From positions 1 to 64,000 of the forward strand of contig NZ_LWHQ01000002.1 in NCBI RefSeq assembly GCF_001653715.1: a stretch of DNA of 64,000 nt. The letters are read 5' to 3'. Both the position numbers and the translations under genes were made by a program. Under the pieces are notes generated by a model. That model saw only the letters and a program-made list of their open reading frames with translations, made no database searches and had not been told where the DNA came from. Positions 62,533 to 64,000 of this stretch are shown in pieces. Numbering within the stretch: the first letter of the stretch is position 1; the number at the start of each line of letters is the position of its first letter. This DNA is from Methylobacterium platani. GTDB lineage: Bacteria > Pseudomonadota > Alphaproteobacteria > Rhizobiales > Beijerinckiaceae.

Positions 62533-63275
62533 GCGCCGCCCTGGCGATGCCGGCGGCGGCGGCCGCCACCGCTCCCGCGCTCCTCGAGGTCGAGGACCTG
62601 CACGCCTATTACGGCAAGAGCCACATCCTGCAGGGGGTGAGCTTCCGGGTCGGGGCCGGCGAGATCGTGTCGATCCTCGGCCGCAACGGGGTCGGGCGCT
62701 CCACCACCCTGAAGGCGATCATGGGCGACGTGCCGCCCCGCGGGCAGATCCGCTTCAAGGGCCAGGCCATCGCGGGCCTGAAGCCCTACGCGGTCGCCCG
62801 CCGGGGCCTCGGCTACGTGCCGGAGGAGCGGGCGATCTTCCCCAAGCTCACCGTGCGGCAGAACCTGGCGCTCGGCGAGAAGGGGGGGAGGCGCGGCGGG
62901 CGCTGGTCCTACGCCGACATCTTCCGCCTGTTCCCGCGGCTGGAGGAGCGGATCGACACGCCCGGCGGCGTGCTCTCGGGCGGCGAGCAGCAGATGCTCA
63001 CGATCTGCCGCACCCTGATGGGCGACCCCGACCTCATCATGATCGACGAACCGACCGAGGGCCTCTCACCCCAGATGGTCGCCCGCGTCGCCGAGATGAT
63101 CGGCGAGATCGCGGCCCGCGGGGTGTCGGTGCTGCTGGTCGAGCAGAAGCTGACCATCGCCCTCAAGCTGTCGCAGCGCCTCTACGTGATGGGGCACGGC
63201 CAGGTGGTGTTCGAAGGCACGCCCGCCGCGCTGTCCGCCGACGAGGCGGTGCGGCGGGAGTGGCTGGAGGTGTAG
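62529..63275 (+). CDS. livF: branched-chain amino acid ABC transporter ATPase, LivF type, with Arg in Walker A
   Basis: A 248-residue ATPase. The Walker A motif reads GRNGVGRST: the invariant Lys is Arg. Other motifs are intact: signature LSGGEQQMLTICRTLM, Walker B LIMIDEPTEGLS, and Q-loop YVPEERAIFPKLTV. The GTG start overlaps livG by four bases. If the Arg cannot bind phosphate, this subunit would hold a degenerate site and LivG would do the hydrolysis; some LivF-like proteins seem to tolerate Arg here. Confidence 0.88.
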   Translation: MSAALAMPAAAAATAPALLEVEDLHAYYGKSHILQGVSFRVGAGEIVSILGRNGVGRSTTLKAIMGDVPPRGQIRFKGQAIAGLKPYAVARRGLGYVPEERAIFPKLTVRQNLALGEKGGRRGGRWSYADIFRLFPRLEERIDTPGGVLSGGEQQMLTICRTLMGDPDLIMIDEPTEGLSPQMVARVAEMIGEIAARGVSVLLVEQKLTIALKLSQRLYVMGHGQVVFEGTPAALSADEAVRREWLEV

Positions 63276-63279
63276 GAAA

Positions 63280-63304
63280 GCCCGGGCGCGGGACGCGCCC
63301 GGGC
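63280..63304. terminator. convergent terminator of livF and the FKBP gene
   Basis: A 10-bp GC-only stem (63280-63289 with 63295-63304) and a five-base loop, in the 35-base space between the two stop codons. Confidence 0.65.
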
Positions 63305-63310
63305 CTTGCC

Positions 63311-63733
63311 TCAGCGCACGCCGAGCAGCTCGACGTCGAACATCAGCGTGGCGTTCGGCGGGATCACGCCGCCGGCGCCGCGGGGGCCGTAGCCGAGCTC
63401 CGGCGGGATGATCAGGGTGCGCTTGCCGCCGACCTTCATGGTCGACAGGCCCTCGTCCCAGCCCTTGATGACCTGGCCGGTGCCGACCGCGAAGTTGAGC
63501 GGCTGCTTGCGGTCGAGCGAGCTGTCGAACTTCGCGCCCTTCTTGCCGTCCTGGTAGAGCCAGCCGGTATAATGGACGCTGACGGTCTGGCCGGGCTTCG
63601 GCTGCGGGCCGGTGCCGACCACGTCGTCCTTGTACTGGAGGCCGGACGGGGCGGTGGTGAAGGAGGCGGCGGAGGCTGAGGCGGTCATGGCGATCGTGAG
63701 GGCTCCGGCAAGGAAGAGGGGCGAACGGCGCAT
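63311..63733 (-). CDS. FKBP-type peptidyl-prolyl isomerase, exported
   Basis: A 140-residue protein. Signal peptide 1-22 ([17 protein letters not shown]) and one FKBP domain: [37 protein letters not shown] and the final [18 protein letters not shown]. It accelerates proline isomerisation of periplasmic proteins. It is a single gene, convergent with the importer operon. Confidence 0.93.
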   Translation of the reverse strand: MRRSPLFLAGALTIAMTASASAASFTTAPSGLQYKDDVVGTGPQPKPGQTVSVHYTGWLYQDGKKGAKFDSSLDRKQPLNFAVGTGQVIKGWDEGLSTMKVGGKRTLIIPPELGYGPRGAGGVIPPNATLMFDVELLGVR

Positions 63734-63801
63734 CGACGGGATCGTTCCTGTGCGTGACGTCCGGACGGAGTTAGGGCATCGCCGCGCCGCCGGACAGGCC
63801 G

Positions 63802-64000
63802 TCAGGCCGGCGGAAGCGATCCGGGATCGATCGCGCCGCCCTCGGCCCAGCCCATCAGCAGCGCCCGCACCGCCGCCGGATCGGCGAGGCGGTGGCGGGC
63901 CGCCGTCTCGCCGGGCCCGACCCGGATCGTGATCCCGCCATCCTCGTTCACCGGCACGAAGGCCTTCTCGTCGGTCAGGTCGTCGCCGACGAAGATCGCC
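63802..64000 (-). CDS. otsB: trehalose-6-phosphate phosphatase, C-terminal 65 residues only
   Basis: The frame enters at the right edge of the window and ends at TGA 63802-63804. It reads [21 protein letters not shown], with the HAD motif IV Asp pair GDDLTDE, then [20 protein letters not shown]. This matches the end of OtsB. Most of the gene lies outside the window. Trehalose synthesis would fit the osmotic/desiccation lifestyle suggested by the stress promoters. Confidence 0.85.
   Translation of the reverse strand, partial: AIFVGDDLTDEKAFVPVNEDGGITIRVGPGETAARHRLADPAAVRALLMGWAEGGAIDPGSLPPA

Noticed and set aside
63724-63748. GGAAC-N16-CGTT on the minus strand at the FKBP gene start
   Set aside because: The CGTT half lies inside codons 3-4 after the start codon, so transcription would begin within the gene and remove the signal peptide. 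About one chance match is expected in a window of this size.

Overview
The window is GC-rich alphaproteobacterial DNA. An rRNA operon ending in 5S followed by initiator tRNA, an LpxI-type lipid A pathway, an S2 protein with a long C-terminal extension and consensus sigma-EcfG promoters all point to Rhizobiales. Gene content and overall similarity suggest Methylobacterium or a close relative; this is inference from recall, not from a search.

Layout. 1-330: end of an rRNA operon (5S, tRNA-fMet) and a strong terminator. 330-9800: metabolic genes (tautomerase, cupin, amino-acid permease, ribbon-helix-helix protein, GMC oxidoreductase divergent from a tannase-type esterase), a periplasmic-sensor diguanylate cyclase, a 27-residue membrane microprotein and an SDR. 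9800-17500: prmA, a zinc alcohol dehydrogenase, small stress-type proteins, a RidA-GNAT fusion, a LOV blue-light histidine kinase and a peroxiredoxin. 17500-33150: a long minus-strand housekeeping block, in transcription order rpsB, tsf, pyrH, frr, uppS, cdsA, dxr, rseP, bamA, lpxD, fabZ, lpxA, lpxI, lpxB. It joins translation, isoprenoid/undecaprenyl and CDP-diacylglycerol synthesis, outer-membrane assembly and lipid A. 33400-35670: an intact IS4-type element inserted in the last codon of a cyanase gene. 35700-40430: coaBC, kup, ispG. 40430-50800: accessory genes (patatin, HTH regulator divergent from an oxidoreductase, GNAT, LuxR-type regulator, topoisomerase IB, glycosyltransferase with methyltransferase, acyltransferase). 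50900-55000: an ABC importer of the spermidine/iron type. 55400-56800: a REC-GGDEF protein and a small conserved protein. 56800-63300: an IclR regulator divergent from a five-gene branched-chain-amino-acid-type ABC importer. 63300-64000: FKBP isomerase and the end of otsB.

The most notable observations are these. (1) Near-perfect or perfect general-stress sigma-EcfG promoters (GGAAC-N16-NGTT) precede three very small genes, and a weaker match precedes a zinc alcohol dehydrogenase, all within 8.6-13.7 kb; this looks like a small stress regulon of uncharacterised microproteins. (2) The IS copy supplies the last three residues and the stop codon of cyanase from its terminal inverted repeat, so the gene appears tailored rather than destroyed. 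(3) Signalling proteins with altered key residues: a REC-GGDEF protein lacking the phosphoacceptor Asp, a LuxR-type regulator with a degenerate receiver, a RidA-GNAT fusion lacking the RidA arginine, and a LivF ATPase with Arg in place of the Walker A Lys. (4) Several REP-like inverted repeat pairs.
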